The notes under the pieces: generated by a model
What the model was told of the DNA's origin: nothing
The model's database searches: none
The model's input: the letters and a program-made list of their open reading frames with translations, nothing else
Assembly: GCF_014696385.1 (NCBI RefSeq)
Contig: NZ_JACJQB010000003.1
Location: 1 to 64,000, forward strand
Direction: 5' to 3'
Length of the DNA: 64,000 bases
From: Pseudanabaena mucicola FACHB-723
GTDB taxonomy: Bacteria; Cyanobacteriota; Cyanobacteriia; Pseudanabaenales; Pseudanabaenaceae
Part shown: in pieces, positions 28,116 through 36,822 of the stretch
How the letters are laid out: each line of letters begins with the position of its first letter
How positions within the stretch are numbered: position 1 is the stretch's first letter
Made by a program: the position numbers and the translations under genes

Positions 28116-28223
28116 TCAAAAAGTATCTTCCTCTGGGTTTATGCCCAACGCCTTCAACTTGGCTGCTAGGCGATCAGCTCTCAATTTTTCTTATTCTGCT
28201 CGAAGATCAATAACTGGTAGTTG
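28116..28223 (-). pseudogene. Remnant of an Uma2-family (DUF820) gene, C-terminal tail only
   Basis: In the gap between the wzt gene and the next glycosyltransferase, one minus-strand frame reads QLPVIDLRAE, a stop (28191-28193), then EKLRADRLAAKLKALGINP and EEDTF before a stop at 28116-28118. The charged coil followed by LxALGINP is the typical end of Uma2-family restriction-like proteins, which are abundant in cyanobacteria. Only the tail remains, and it is broken by an in-frame stop, so it is not a gene today. Confidence 0.55.
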
Positions 28224-28249
28224 CTTACAGCGCTTTGCGCTTACTTACC

Positions 28250-28300
28250 CAGAAATATTTTTGAAAGTGGCGCGAAGCTCCGCTTTCAAAAATATTTCTG
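28250..28300. repeat. Long perfect inverted repeat (18-bp arms, 15-nt loop)
   Basis: Arms 28250-28267 and 28283-28300 are perfectly complementary, with a GC-rich loop (GGCGCGAAGCTCC in the middle). It lies 15 bp after the stop of the minus-strand glycosyltransferase gene and so could end its transcript. It belongs to the set of long hairpins described in the findings. The remaining part of the 340-bp gap (27975-28314), apart from the Uma2 remnant, shows nothing I recognise. Confidence 0.75.
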
Positions 28301-28314
28301 TACCACTCAAAGCC

Positions 28315-29241
28315 TCAATAGGCTGTATAAGTTAAGAGATTTCTAAGTTTATTGGCAAGATAAATTTTGAGCTTGGTTATTGCTGAAAATTTAGGTGTCT
28401 CACTTTGAGGTTTCACCAAAAGCTTTTGAGTTTGTAGTTCACTAATGACTTGGTATAGAGTTTGAAAATAAGGCTCATAAACATACTTCAACAAAGGATT
28501 TGGCAAAGGATAACCACCAACATAAATTTTTGCTTTTTCTAAAATACGTAAGCCATGAAAATGGTAAACTTTGCCAGCACTATAGGGGAAACGGGTTGCA
28601 TTCCACGGGGCTAACATCCATTCTTGTCTTTGTAAAATATGCACATCGTCAGCAAAAATATCTGGCCAACAATCAAGATATTTTTGATCGCCAAATTTAC
28701 CATTGTCATAGATAGCAAAACACCACTCTACGCACCTAGATTCCCACCATGAGCGGACTTTTTCACTACTACCTCTTTGAAAAGTCATAAACTGAACGCA
28801 AAATCTTCCACTAGTAGCGGATTGATCGCATTCAGGTGAATAAGCATGGTCAGTAATTAAAACAGCTTTTCCAGATGCTTCAAATTCATCAAATATAGGA
28901 GTAACATCTGCCAAGAAAAACAGATCAGCATCAAGGTATGTAACCCTTTCTACAGATTTGTCTCGGTCAAAAACAAGTTTGGGCGTAAAGGGGGTTAGAG
29001 TCCAACAATATTCTCCTTTATTTCGGCTAGGCTTAATAGCTAATAAGTCAGGGGTTTCTATATCTGATAATCGGATCAGGCGAATATTGGGTTTATTAAG
29101 TTTTTCAAGAACTTGATAGGCAACATCATCCATACAAAGAACCCATAGAGTATAGCTTCTTGCATGATTCTCTAAGGATTTGTGTAAAGCCAGTCCTTGA
29201 GGGAGAAAAAGACTATCAAAGAGCGTGACATAATGTTCCAT
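28315..29241 (-). CDS. GT8-like nucleotide-diphospho-sugar transferase
   Basis: A protein of 308 residues. The N-terminus EHYVTLFDSLFLPQGLALHK is followed by the metal/donor-binding DxD motif in VTYLDADLFFLADV. The later GKFGDQKYLDCWPDIF and VYHFHGLRI are typical of GT-A enzymes of the GT8/DUF616-like group that work on surface glycans. The start ATG overlaps the stop of the upstream aminotransferase gene by one base (TAATG). Confidence 0.78.
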   Translation of the reverse strand: MEHYVTLFDSLFLPQGLALHKSLENHARSYTLWVLCMDDVAYQVLEKLNKPNIRLIRLSDIETPDLLAIKPSRNKGEYCWTLTPFTPKLVFDRDKSVERVTYLDADLFFLADVTPIFDEFEASGKAVLITDHAYSPECDQSATSGRFCVQFMTFQRGSSEKVRSWWESRCVEWCFAIYDNGKFGDQKYLDCWPDIFADDVHILQRQEWMLAPWNATRFPYSAGKVYHFHGLRILEKAKIYVGGYPLPNPLLKYVYEPYFQTLYQVISELQTQKLLVKPQSETPKFSAITKLKIYLANKLRNLLTYTAY

Positions 29242-30344
29242 TAGTTCAAAGAGAAAGAGTTTACAGTTTCTATAACTTTATTTACATCATCATCAGACAT
29301 TTGGGGATGACAAGGTATAGATAAACAGGTTTGAGCATGATATTCACTGTTAATTAATCCTTGTAGATCGCGCTTGATATCTAGACATGATTCCTGCTGA
29401 TGTATAGGAACAGGATAATGCATTAAACTCTGCACACCAAATTTCTGCAAATGTTGCTGAAGAGCTTCACGGTGTTCACATTGAAGCACAAATAGGTGAT
29501 AGACATGAGCTTGATTTTCTTCAGGATTAGCCAACAGTTGAACGTGGGGATTAATTAATTTTGTTTGATAAATAGACCCGATATCCTGTCGTCTTTGGGT
29601 AAACTCAGGTAACCATTTGAGTCGTTCTGAAAGGATAGCTGCCTGAATTTCATCAAGACGACTATTCATGCCAAGTTCAGGATGATAGTATCTTTTGCTT
29701 TGACCATAGTTGCGTAAGCGAGTTGCTTTTTCAGCCAAGATTGCATCAGATGTGACGATCATCCCTCCATCGCCGATCGCCCCTAAATTTTTAGTCGGGT
29801 AAAAGCTATAGGCTCCAATTTGTCCAAAGGTTCCAGCAACTTTTCCTTGCCATTGAGCTAGATGGGATTGAGCGCAGTCTTCGATCAAGGCGATATTATT
29901 GTCTGTACAAAATTGTGACCAAGTAGACATACTGCGAACCTGTCCATAGAGGTGAACCAATACCAAGGCTTTAGTTTTAGGAGAAAGGCAGCGTTCAACA
30001 CTTTCTGGGCAAAGAAGGGCAGTGTCTCGTTCAATATCCGCTAAAACAGGGGTTGCACCCGCCCGTAAAATAGCTAAAACCGTCGCAAAGGCAGTCATTG
30101 GGGTGGTAATTACTTCATCACCAGAACCAATATTTAAAACTCTTAGGGAAATTTCAATGGCATCTAAACCGTTACCTACCCCGATTCCATGGCTAGTCCC
30201 ACAAGCCTTTGCCCATTTATGTTCAAAGTTTTCTAATTCTTTACCTAGAATATACCAGCCAGAATCTAAGACTCGTTGAACCGCACTGAGCATAGCTTCC
30301 CGCAGAGCCGTATCTTCTGCTTTAAAATCATTCATTAAAATCAT
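29241..30344 (-). CDS. DegT/DnrJ/EryC1/StrS aminotransferase (NDP-keto-sugar aminotransferase)
   Basis: A PLP enzyme of 367 residues that aminates a keto group of an NDP-sugar. The Schiff-base Lys185 is in FYPTKNLGAIGDGG, the PLP-ring Asp in ALIEDCAQSHLAQW, and the early GNGLDAI matches the phosphate-binding loop. The FNDF-like start (MILMNDFKAEDTAL) fits the family. A possible partner dehydratase is the GMD-like SDR or an enzyme outside the window. The product would be an aminodeoxysugar for the glycan, such as an Fdt-like or perosamine-like unit; the exact sugar is not readable. Confidence 0.87.
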   Translation of the reverse strand: MILMNDFKAEDTALREAMLSAVQRVLDSGWYILGKELENFEHKWAKACGTSHGIGVGNGLDAIEISLRVLNIGSGDEVITTPMTAFATVLAILRAGATPVLADIERDTALLCPESVERCLSPKTKALVLVHLYGQVRSMSTWSQFCTDNNIALIEDCAQSHLAQWQGKVAGTFGQIGAYSFYPTKNLGAIGDGGMIVTSDAILAEKATRLRNYGQSKRYYHPELGMNSRLDEIQAAILSERLKWLPEFTQRRQDIGSIYQTKLINPHVQLLANPEENQAHVYHLFVLQCEHREALQQHLQKFGVQSLMHYPVPIHQQESCLDIKRDLQGLINSEYHAQTCLSIPCHPQMSDDDVNKVIETVNSFSLN

Positions 30345-30395
30345 GATCAGAAAGAATTTAAAATTTAATTAGTTAAAAGGATTTACGTTGCAAAT

Positions 30396-31277
30396 TCATC
30401 CTAAATCAACAGGTATCACTTTCTTTAAAAGGTAGCCTCCACCGACGATTTCATACGAGGGAATCGAAAAAATCCCTGTTAAATCATTATAACTTGTAAG
30501 AATTTCATAGTTTTTATTCTCAAAAACTTTTGACAAAAACTTTTTCTCTGACAAAAAAGTGAAGGGATATGAAAGCAGTCTATCTTCAACCCCACTTGGT
30601 AAATCCGTACCCACTCCATTTGAACTTAAGCGTGAAAAATGTATTTTTATTACATCTGTTTCATCAGTTCGGTTAAGACCTAATCTATTGAATAAAATAT
30701 AGTCCGCATTGCTATTGAGAATTTTATTAAGAAAAGTTAGAGGATTAGGAACACACTGTAATGTTCCTGATGTATGTAATAAATCTATTGGTTCATTTAT
30801 TAAACCCAAAACTTCATCTAAGCTATCTACAAAATGAAGTTCTTCCGATTGCAAAGTGTTTTTTGCTTTTTGAGCCATTGTAGCAGTTTCAACAACATAC
30901 CATTGAATAGATAAGGATGGATCGCAAACTTTTCTAAACTCAAAATAGTGAACGCCACAAGCACCACCAACATCTACAACTGTAAGAGATTTTCTGGCTT
31001 TAGCAGAAACTATGGATGCAAGAGCAGACAAAGAAAATGCAGTTGTTGGTGTAAGTTTTAAATAATTATTTTCAAGGATTTTAGCATAATTTATAGTCTT
31101 AAAAAGAATGACATTAGTTAATAGATCATCTTCATAACCATTTTTGGTGCAATTTGCAAGAGCCTCTTCATAACTTTGGTAGAGTTTTTCCTCAGAAGGT
31201 GAAATCCGAAAAGAAACCTTACTTTTAATCTTTTGAAGAATCTTAAAAATAATTGGTGGCAATAAATCTCTGATCAT
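30396..31277 (-). CDS. Putative methyltransferase of the TIGR04325 type (1)
   Basis: A protein of 293 residues. It starts IRDLLPPIIFKILQKIKSKV, then SEEKLYQSYEEALANCTKNG, and has a SAM-like LTVVDVGGACGVHYFEFRKV. I associate this arrangement (DxLPP start, 'W/YxxA...GY' region, VxDxGG motif) with the TIGR04325 methyltransferase family found in glycan clusters. A second member lies at 32996-33850. The substrate is unknown. Confidence 0.72.
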   Translation of the reverse strand: MIRDLLPPIIFKILQKIKSKVSFRISPSEEKLYQSYEEALANCTKNGYEDDLLTNVILFKTINYAKILENNYLKLTPTTAFSLSALASIVSAKARKSLTVVDVGGACGVHYFEFRKVCDPSLSIQWYVVETATMAQKAKNTLQSEELHFVDSLDEVLGLINEPIDLLHTSGTLQCVPNPLTFLNKILNSNADYILFNRLGLNRTDETDVIKIHFSRLSSNGVGTDLPSGVEDRLLSYPFTFLSEKKFLSKVFENKNYEILTSYNDLTGIFSIPSYEIVGGGYLLKKVIPVDLG

Positions 31278-31294
31278 TTTGATTACCTGATGAT

Positions 31295-32278
31295 TTACAA
31301 AAAAAACTCAATGTGCTGATCATAAAAATAAAGAGTTTTCTTTAATCCCTCTCTTAGATCAATCTTAGGAGTCCACCCCAATTCTTGCTGAATTAAGGAA
31401 AAGTCGCTGTAATAATCTCCAATATCAATGGCTTTACGTTCTGGAGGAAAGGGAACTAGCTCGTAGGTAGCACACTCGCTTAAATCAGTTAAAAGATGAG
31501 CCAAGTCTTTAAGATTAATAACTTCAGAACTGCCCAAATTATAAACCTTGCCGTTAGCTATTTCCTGACTGGCTGCCAATAAAAGAGCTTCTACACAGTC
31601 ATCTACGTAATTAAAATCTCTTAGTTGCTGACCATCTCCAAAAACTTTAATTGGCTGATTTTCTAATATCTGTCGTACCCAAATTCCCAGAAATGTTTGG
31701 CGGGCATCTTTTACGCGCATTCCCGGTCCATAGGTGTTAGTTAAGCGCAAAGCACAAGCACGAATACCGTAAACATTGCTATAGAGTAAGTGATACCACT
31801 CGCCAGCAAGCTTATTGATGCCATTAACATCAACAGGTCGAATTGGATGTTTTTCGTCTACGGGCAAATAATCGGGTTTACCGTAGAGTTGGCGAGTGCT
31901 GGCAAAAATGATTTTAATGTCGGGGTTGGCTTGACGGCAGGCTTCTAAAATAGACAATTGGGCGGAAGCATTGATGTCTAAATCTGTTTGAGGATCAGAC
32001 ATTGAATCGAGGTGACTGGTTTGTCCTGCCAAATTAAAAAGATAGTCTTTTCCCTTGACCAAATATTTCATAGCAAAGGGATCACGGACATCACAAATAT
32101 TGATATTTACTTTATCTTTGAAATCATGAATATTAAAAAGATTGCCACCATATTGAGGTATAAGGCTATCTACTACGGTAACGTCTGCACCTATTTGAAC
32201 GAGCTGACGAGCTAGATTAGAACCAATAAAACCTAAGCCACCTGTTATTAGGATTTTTTTTTCGTTGAAAATATTCAT
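31295..32278 (-). CDS. NAD-dependent epimerase/dehydratase with atypical active site
   Basis: An extended SDR of 327 residues. The dinucleotide loop GGLGFIG is at 13-19 and the substrate region has FASTRQLYG. Where other SDRs have YxxxK, this one reads N-G-I-N-K: Asn152 replaces the catalytic Tyr, while Lys156 is kept. I have seen the surrounding VDVNGINKLAGEWYHLLY as a conserved variant, so this is probably a natural subfamily rather than damage. The start overlaps the stop of the upstream methyltransferase as ATGA. It is probably involved in NDP-sugar modification; the reaction is uncertain. Confidence 0.8.
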   Translation of the reverse strand: MNIFNEKKILITGGLGFIGSNLARQLVQIGADVTVVDSLIPQYGGNLFNIHDFKDKVNINICDVRDPFAMKYLVKGKDYLFNLAGQTSHLDSMSDPQTDLDINASAQLSILEACRQANPDIKIIFASTRQLYGKPDYLPVDEKHPIRPVDVNGINKLAGEWYHLLYSNVYGIRACALRLTNTYGPGMRVKDARQTFLGIWVRQILENQPIKVFGDGQQLRDFNYVDDCVEALLLAASQEIANGKVYNLGSSEVINLKDLAHLLTDLSECATYELVPFPPERKAIDIGDYYSDFSLIQQELGWTPKIDLREGLKKTLYFYDQHIEFFL

Positions 32279-33015
32279 TGATTTTTCTCTATGAGAACAA
32301 TGTGGTCTAAAAAAAGGTCTGGATTAGGAGGTAGAAGCTTAGACAATAGCAAACCAAATAAAGATACTGAAGACATTACTGTAGCGTATAAAATTAATTT
32401 GAAACGGTACGGAATTTTTTCGGTGATTTTATAAAGATAAGCATTCAATAATTGGAAAACTGTAGAAATATCTGGTCGAATTTTTTGATGTCTAACCCAC
32501 ATTAACCCTTGTTTTTCTAAAAGTGCTTTTAATCCAAAAGTTGAATAACGAGCATAATCATAGGGATGTTCATGCTCATCCCATACAAAGGGAATTGTTA
32601 ATAAAATTCTTCCGCCTGGTTTAATTACCCGTTTCATCTCTTGTAAAAATTCATCTGGGTTGAAAACGTGTTCTAGGACTTGGTTACACAAGATCCCATC
32701 AAAAACATTGTCATCAAAGGGAAACTGCTTTCCATCATAGTAATATTTCCCGTCCTTTTCGCCTAAAAAACCATCTCTGGAAATTTCTAGTCCAACATAG
32801 TTATCCACAGAATTAAATAGGCTACGGTAGGGCATTGTTCCACAGCCAACATCTAATATTTTTCCTGAAAGTTCAGAAGAAAAATTCTTTATTGCACAAC
32901 TTAAACCATTTCTTGCTAAATAAAATGGATTGACAAAAATCCCTAAAAATGTAGGATTAAATTGTTGGCTATCAATAAAGTTATTTATCTTGCTTTTAAT
33001 TTTTTGCGTAATCAT
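32275..33015 (-). CDS. Class I SAM methyltransferase
   Basis: A protein of 246 residues. Motifs are KILDVGCGTMPYRSLFNSV, YVGLEISRDGF, FPFDDNVFDGILCNQVLEHV and KRVIKPGGRILLTIPFVWDE, as in the Methyltransf_11 family. A hydrophobic C-terminal stretch (ILYATVMSSVSLFGLLLSKL) may attach it to the membrane. The gene overlaps both neighbours (20 bp upstream, 4 bp downstream), a sign of tight coupling. Confidence 0.83.
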   Translation of the reverse strand: MITQKIKSKINNFIDSQQFNPTFLGIFVNPFYLARNGLSCAIKNFSSELSGKILDVGCGTMPYRSLFNSVDNYVGLEISRDGFLGEKDGKYYYDGKQFPFDDNVFDGILCNQVLEHVFNPDEFLQEMKRVIKPGGRILLTIPFVWDEHEHPYDYARYSTFGLKALLEKQGLMWVRHQKIRPDISTVFQLLNAYLYKITEKIPYRFKLILYATVMSSVSLFGLLLSKLLPPNPDLFLDHIVLIEKNQ

Positions 33016-33850
33016 TTCTTTTATAAATTAGACCTTGAAAAAAGAACGAAAGCCCTTGACTAGACAACACATTTCCTTCCGAGTTATTGAACTTTGACAA
33101 TAGAAACCAGCTCGATGATAAATATTTTTCAAATTTTGATACTGCAAAAATCCAGATGGGGTAGCTAGCTCTATAAATTTCTGGATATACTTGTTGAATC
33201 AGTAAATAATTTCTATTTTCTATACTAAATGGAGTTCTATCAATGATTAAAAAATTGGCTTTAGTGCTTCCTAATTTATGTAATATTAGAAAAGGATTTT
33301 CTAAATATTGAAGAACACCGGATAAAAGAATAACATTCGGCGATCGCTTTTCTAAGCATTCATCAATAGTTAAATAAAACTGTAAACAATCATCTGCGAT
33401 AAATTCCCGACCACATTCTACAAAATGAGATTGCTCAACCACACTCCAAGTGACCTCAGTTAAATTTGATAAAAATTGACGATTCTGAAAGTAACTACTT
33501 CCCAGCGAGCCACCAAAATCTAGAACATGGAGTTTTCCATTATTTTGAGCCGCTACCCACATCAATCCAGCCAAAACTGGCCAAGCATACTCTATCTGAT
33601 CAAATAAAACTGAATCTCGCTCATAAACTGCTTGTCCATGCTTAACTTTAAGAGTAGCATTTTTAACTTTTTCCAAAATTTCAGCTTGATTATATCCTGA
33701 CGAGTCAGCTTGAGCTTTTTCCCAAGTTTGATAGTCTCCTTCAAAGGTGATCGCGCCGTGATTCCGAGGTTGATGTCGAAGATTCTGAATAAAGTGAGTA
33801 ATTGCGGGAGGTAACCAGTCACGGATAAATTGTTTAAAATAACTCATCAT
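32996..33850 (-). CDS. Putative methyltransferase of the TIGR04325 type (2)
   Basis: A protein of 284 residues. FKQFIRDWLPPAITHFIQNL, then TFEGDYQTWEKAQADSSGYN and the SAM-like LHVLDFGGSLGSSYFQNRQF follow the TIGR04325 pattern (WLPP start, W-x2-A...GY, LDFGG). It is only moderately like the copy at 30396-31277. The substrate is unknown; its location suggests a glycan modification. Confidence 0.77.
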   Translation of the reverse strand: MMSYFKQFIRDWLPPAITHFIQNLRHQPRNHGAITFEGDYQTWEKAQADSSGYNQAEILEKVKNATLKVKHGQAVYERDSVLFDQIEYAWPVLAGLMWVAAQNNGKLHVLDFGGSLGSSYFQNRQFLSNLTEVTWSVVEQSHFVECGREFIADDCLQFYLTIDECLEKRSPNVILLSGVLQYLENPFLILHKLGSTKANFLIIDRTPFSIENRNYLLIQQVYPEIYRASYPIWIFAVSKFEKYLSSSWFLLSKFNNSEGNVLSSQGLSFFFQGLIYKRNDYAKN

Positions 33851-34008
33851 TTGTTAAAGTGTCTCATTTGTATGAGTTTTTATGACTTTACGATAAAAGG
33901 CAGAAAAAAGACCCATTGGATCGGTAAACAAGCAAATCATTCTACGTTTATTTATTGGAAGACGCGATCGCAATTTATTCGAGCTTCTTTACATGGACGT
34001 AGCACTAT

Positions 34009-34200
34009 TTATTTTAAAGCGTTTTGAATGATTGCATCTAACTGGATCGTTCTTTGAGCAAAGGTATGACCCTTTAATGTTCTGGTTCGCCCTGCTTTTG
34101 CTATGGCTTCTCTTGTTTCGGGATGATCTAATAACCATTTGACTTTTTCAATACACTCCTCTATTACTTTATAAGCGACAAGCTTCTCGATCAGGTTCAA
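34009..34200 (-). pseudogene. C-terminal remnant of a CgeB-like glycosyltransferase
   Basis: The 63-residue frame (KLVAYKVIEECIEKVKWLLD, then HPETREAIAKAGRTRTLKGH, then TFAQRTIQLDAII) matches only the last part of CgeB/YkvP-type glycosyltransferases (Glyco_trans_1_2). The 300 or so residues that should precede it are absent: directly upstream is the end of the nucleotide-sugar dehydrogenase gene, which it overlaps. It is best read as the stump of a deleted glycosyltransferase gene. Between it and the next gene (33851-34008) nothing is recognisable. Confidence 0.65.
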
Positions 34201-35456
34201 ACCTCTAACACACCTCTTGTGTCTATTACAACTTTTTTATTTAGTATTTCTTTGGGAATAGTATAAAATTGTTTATGGTTAACTAGAATTAAAATTAAGT
34301 TTGCCTCACTGATTGCAGTGTCAAGAGAAGTAAGTTTAATATCGCAATTGTTTAAGCCGTGAGGTAATTGGTTTATATATGGTTCAACCACAATTATTTT
34401 CCCTATAGAAGATGCTACTAAAGCTTGGACAATATTGACTGAGGGACTTTCACGCAAATCGTCAATATCTGCCTTAAACGCTAGTCCTAAACAAGCAATT
34501 ATGGGTTGTTTTAAGCTAACTGCTTGTTTTTTAACTTGTTCTACTACATATTCTGTTTTTTTGTCATTAATTTGTCGTGATGTCTTAATAAGATTGGATT
34601 GTTGAGGTGCTGAAGAGACAATAAACCAAGGATCGACAGCAATACAATGTCCACCTACTCCGGGTCCGGGCTCAAGTATGTTAACTCTAGGATGACGATT
34701 AGCAAGTTTAATCAATTCCCAAACGTTTATCTTAAGTTCATCACAAATCATAGAAAGTTCATTAGCAAAAGCAATGTTAACGTCACGAAAAGCGTTTTCA
34801 GTCAGTTTACATAACTCAGCGGTACGGGCATCCGTGATAAATATTTCTCCACTAACAAAATTCTGATAAAGCCATTTTGCTTTTTGAGCAGAAGCTGGAT
34901 TAATTCCACCAATAATGCGATCATTAGTAATTAATTCTTCAACGGTTTTACCAGGTAATACTCGTTCAGGACAATGAGCAATAAAGACTGAACTAGAATT
35001 ATTCAATGTGTTTTCTGAATTAACATTATATTCATATAGATCAGGTCGCAAATTCTCTAACCAAGATGCGACTTTTTCTGTTGTACCTACAGGTATAGTG
35101 GACTCTATAATTAATAAATTACCAGAGGAGATATAAGGAGCTAAAGACCAAATAGCCGACTTGATATAAGAAATATCAGGAATGTTATCATCGGCAAGAG
35201 GCGTGGGAACCGCAATAATAAATATATCACTAACTTGAGGAGTATCAGAAACCTGTAAATTTTCACTTAATATTGCTGATTTAACAATAGCATCAAGTCC
35301 AGGTTCATGGATATGAATTTCACCCCGATTAAGGTTTTCTAATATTTTAGAATTAATATCTACTCCGTGCACCTTTAACCCTTTTGTGGCTAGTAAACTA
35401 GCAATAGGCAATCCAATATATCCTAAACCAATTACGCATACTTTTGTAAACGTCAT
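34197..35456 (-). CDS. Nucleotide-sugar dehydrogenase, WecC-like (UDP-ManNAc dehydrogenase type)
   Basis: A protein of 419 residues that oxidises a UDP-hexose(NAc) twice at C6 to a UDP-uronic acid. The NAD loop is GLGYIGLP (10-17); also AVPTP, ESTIPVGTT and CPERVLPG. The catalytic Lys217 and Asn221 are in KLTENAFRD, and the nucleophile Cys271 in GVGGHCIAVDP. The sequence is closer to WecC than to UDP-Glc dehydrogenase. No UDP-GlcNAc 2-epimerase (WecB) gene is in the window. Together with the UDP-GlcA epimerase, it indicates an acidic glycan. Confidence 0.88.
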   Translation of the reverse strand: MTFTKVCVIGLGYIGLPIASLLATKGLKVHGVDINSKILENLNRGEIHIHEPGLDAIVKSAILSENLQVSDTPQVSDIFIIAVPTPLADDNIPDISYIKSAIWSLAPYISSGNLLIIESTIPVGTTEKVASWLENLRPDLYEYNVNSENTLNNSSSVFIAHCPERVLPGKTVEELITNDRIIGGINPASAQKAKWLYQNFVSGEIFITDARTAELCKLTENAFRDVNIAFANELSMICDELKINVWELIKLANRHPRVNILEPGPGVGGHCIAVDPWFIVSSAPQQSNLIKTSRQINDKKTEYVVEQVKKQAVSLKQPIIACLGLAFKADIDDLRESPSVNIVQALVASSIGKIIVVEPYINQLPHGLNNCDIKLTSLDTAISEANLILILVNHKQFYTIPKEILNKKVVIDTRGVLEV

Positions 35457-35518
35457 AATTTAATGTCTACTAATAAAAAATTACAACTAGCTATTTATTA
35501 ATAATAGCTAATAACTAC

Positions 35519-36739
35519 TTATGGTGTTTTTAAAGCAGTCAAATAGTCTTGAATACGTTGTTTAGCAATCTGCTGCCAACTAAATTGATTTTTGACTCTG
35601 TTAAACCCAATATCACTCATTTTCCGTCTTAGATTCGGATCAGATAGCATCTCAATTTTATTAGCTAAATCTAAGACATTACCCTCTTCATAAGTCAACC
35701 CATTGCCATCAATACGTTCATAAACTTTCACTTTATTGCTAAGAATTAATGGTAACTTACAGGCTATAGCATCAACTTGGCTTGTAGATTCCTGTTTTGG
35801 CCAAACACCGATATCAGAGGCCCAATAAAATTTAGCTAATTCTTTCACAGGTACAAATGAATGAGTTATAGAACCTAAACATGCCTGAATAGACTCTAAC
35901 TCTATCTGAGGTCCGTCACCAATAAACAAAGCTCGAAAATTTTTGCCTTGTTTAGCAAGAATTTCTACAGCTTGAGCTAAATATAAAGGCTTTTTATCTT
36001 CAGAGCAACGACCTGTATATATACAGACTATATCAGACTCAGAGAAGCCTAATTCTTGTCTAGTTTGTTGCCGTATTTTTTGATATTCTTGCTCACTAGG
36101 AAAACCAAAAATTTCTGTATCTACTCCTAAAGGAGAAACTGAAACTTTCTTGTTTTCAATACCTCCAAACCTAATTGCTATATCGGCACAATCAGGGCTA
36201 ATAGCATAGCATTTTTCAGATAAATAACTAAGAAAGTTTTTCCTTAGCAAAAACCTAAGATTCAGCACGGATTTAATGTTAGATTTTAATGATAACCCTA
36301 GGGAGTTGTTATTTTCAAGTGCTGCTGGAAAAACCGATGCGTGAACATGGCAACCTAGGAACAATTTATAACCTAAAATGATTTTAGCAAATGCTGCTTG
36401 ATATGTAACTATATCAAAACAATCAAAAGATTGAACAATATCTGGTTTAAGTTTCTGTAATTTTTTAAATAATCCCTGAGTATTTAATTGCCCTTTTTTC
36501 CAAATATATTGTAAACGATGTAATGTATATCCATCAATTTGTTTAACTTCACATTCAACAATTCCTTTGCCTAAAAATTTTTCATAATTATCCGCATAAT
36601 TATGACTATTAAAATAAGGTTTAACATTAGAAGTAACTACATGAACCTCATGTCCTAAAGCTGCTATTGCCTTAGGTAAGCAATTATCAGCATAGCCCAT
36701 ATTTTCAGCAAACCAAGGTGTCAAAATTACTATTTTCAT
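35519..36739 (-). CDS. Glycosyltransferase family 4
   Basis: A protein of 406 residues. The N-terminus MKIVILTPWFAENMGYADNC and ALGHEVHVVTSNV are GT-B acceptor-domain features. The donor domain has VCIYTGRCSEDKKPLYLAQA and FRALFIGDGPQIELES. The E-x7-E motif is weak (KQESTSQVDAIACKLPLILS), so the enzyme is somewhat atypical. The C-terminus has QFSWQQIAKQRIQDYLTAL, a common GT4 ending. Confidence 0.84.
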   Translation of the reverse strand: MKIVILTPWFAENMGYADNCLPKAIAALGHEVHVVTSNVKPYFNSHNYADNYEKFLGKGIVECEVKQIDGYTLHRLQYIWKKGQLNTQGLFKKLQKLKPDIVQSFDCFDIVTYQAAFAKIILGYKLFLGCHVHASVFPAALENNNSLGLSLKSNIKSVLNLRFLLRKNFLSYLSEKCYAISPDCADIAIRFGGIENKKVSVSPLGVDTEIFGFPSEQEYQKIRQQTRQELGFSESDIVCIYTGRCSEDKKPLYLAQAVEILAKQGKNFRALFIGDGPQIELESIQACLGSITHSFVPVKELAKFYWASDIGVWPKQESTSQVDAIACKLPLILSNKVKVYERIDGNGLTYEEGNVLDLANKIEMLSDPNLRRKMSDIGFNRVKNQFSWQQIAKQRIQDYLTALKTP

Positions 36740-36822
36740 AGATGATTAAGTGATATTTTCCAAAATAGATTTAGACATTTTGAGATTGATTACACAAATT
36801 TTAGGATGTATTCTGGATTTAA

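Noticed and set aside
28010-28335. Plus-strand frames of 64-67 codons in the gap after wzt copy 1
   Set aside because: They read across the Uma2 remnant and the hairpin in the wrong sense and have no recognisable domain or ribosome binding site.
33830-34027. Plus-strand frame of 65 codons opposite the start of a methyltransferase gene
   Set aside because: No similarity I recognise, and it overlaps the start of a solid gene; more likely chance in a decayed spacer.
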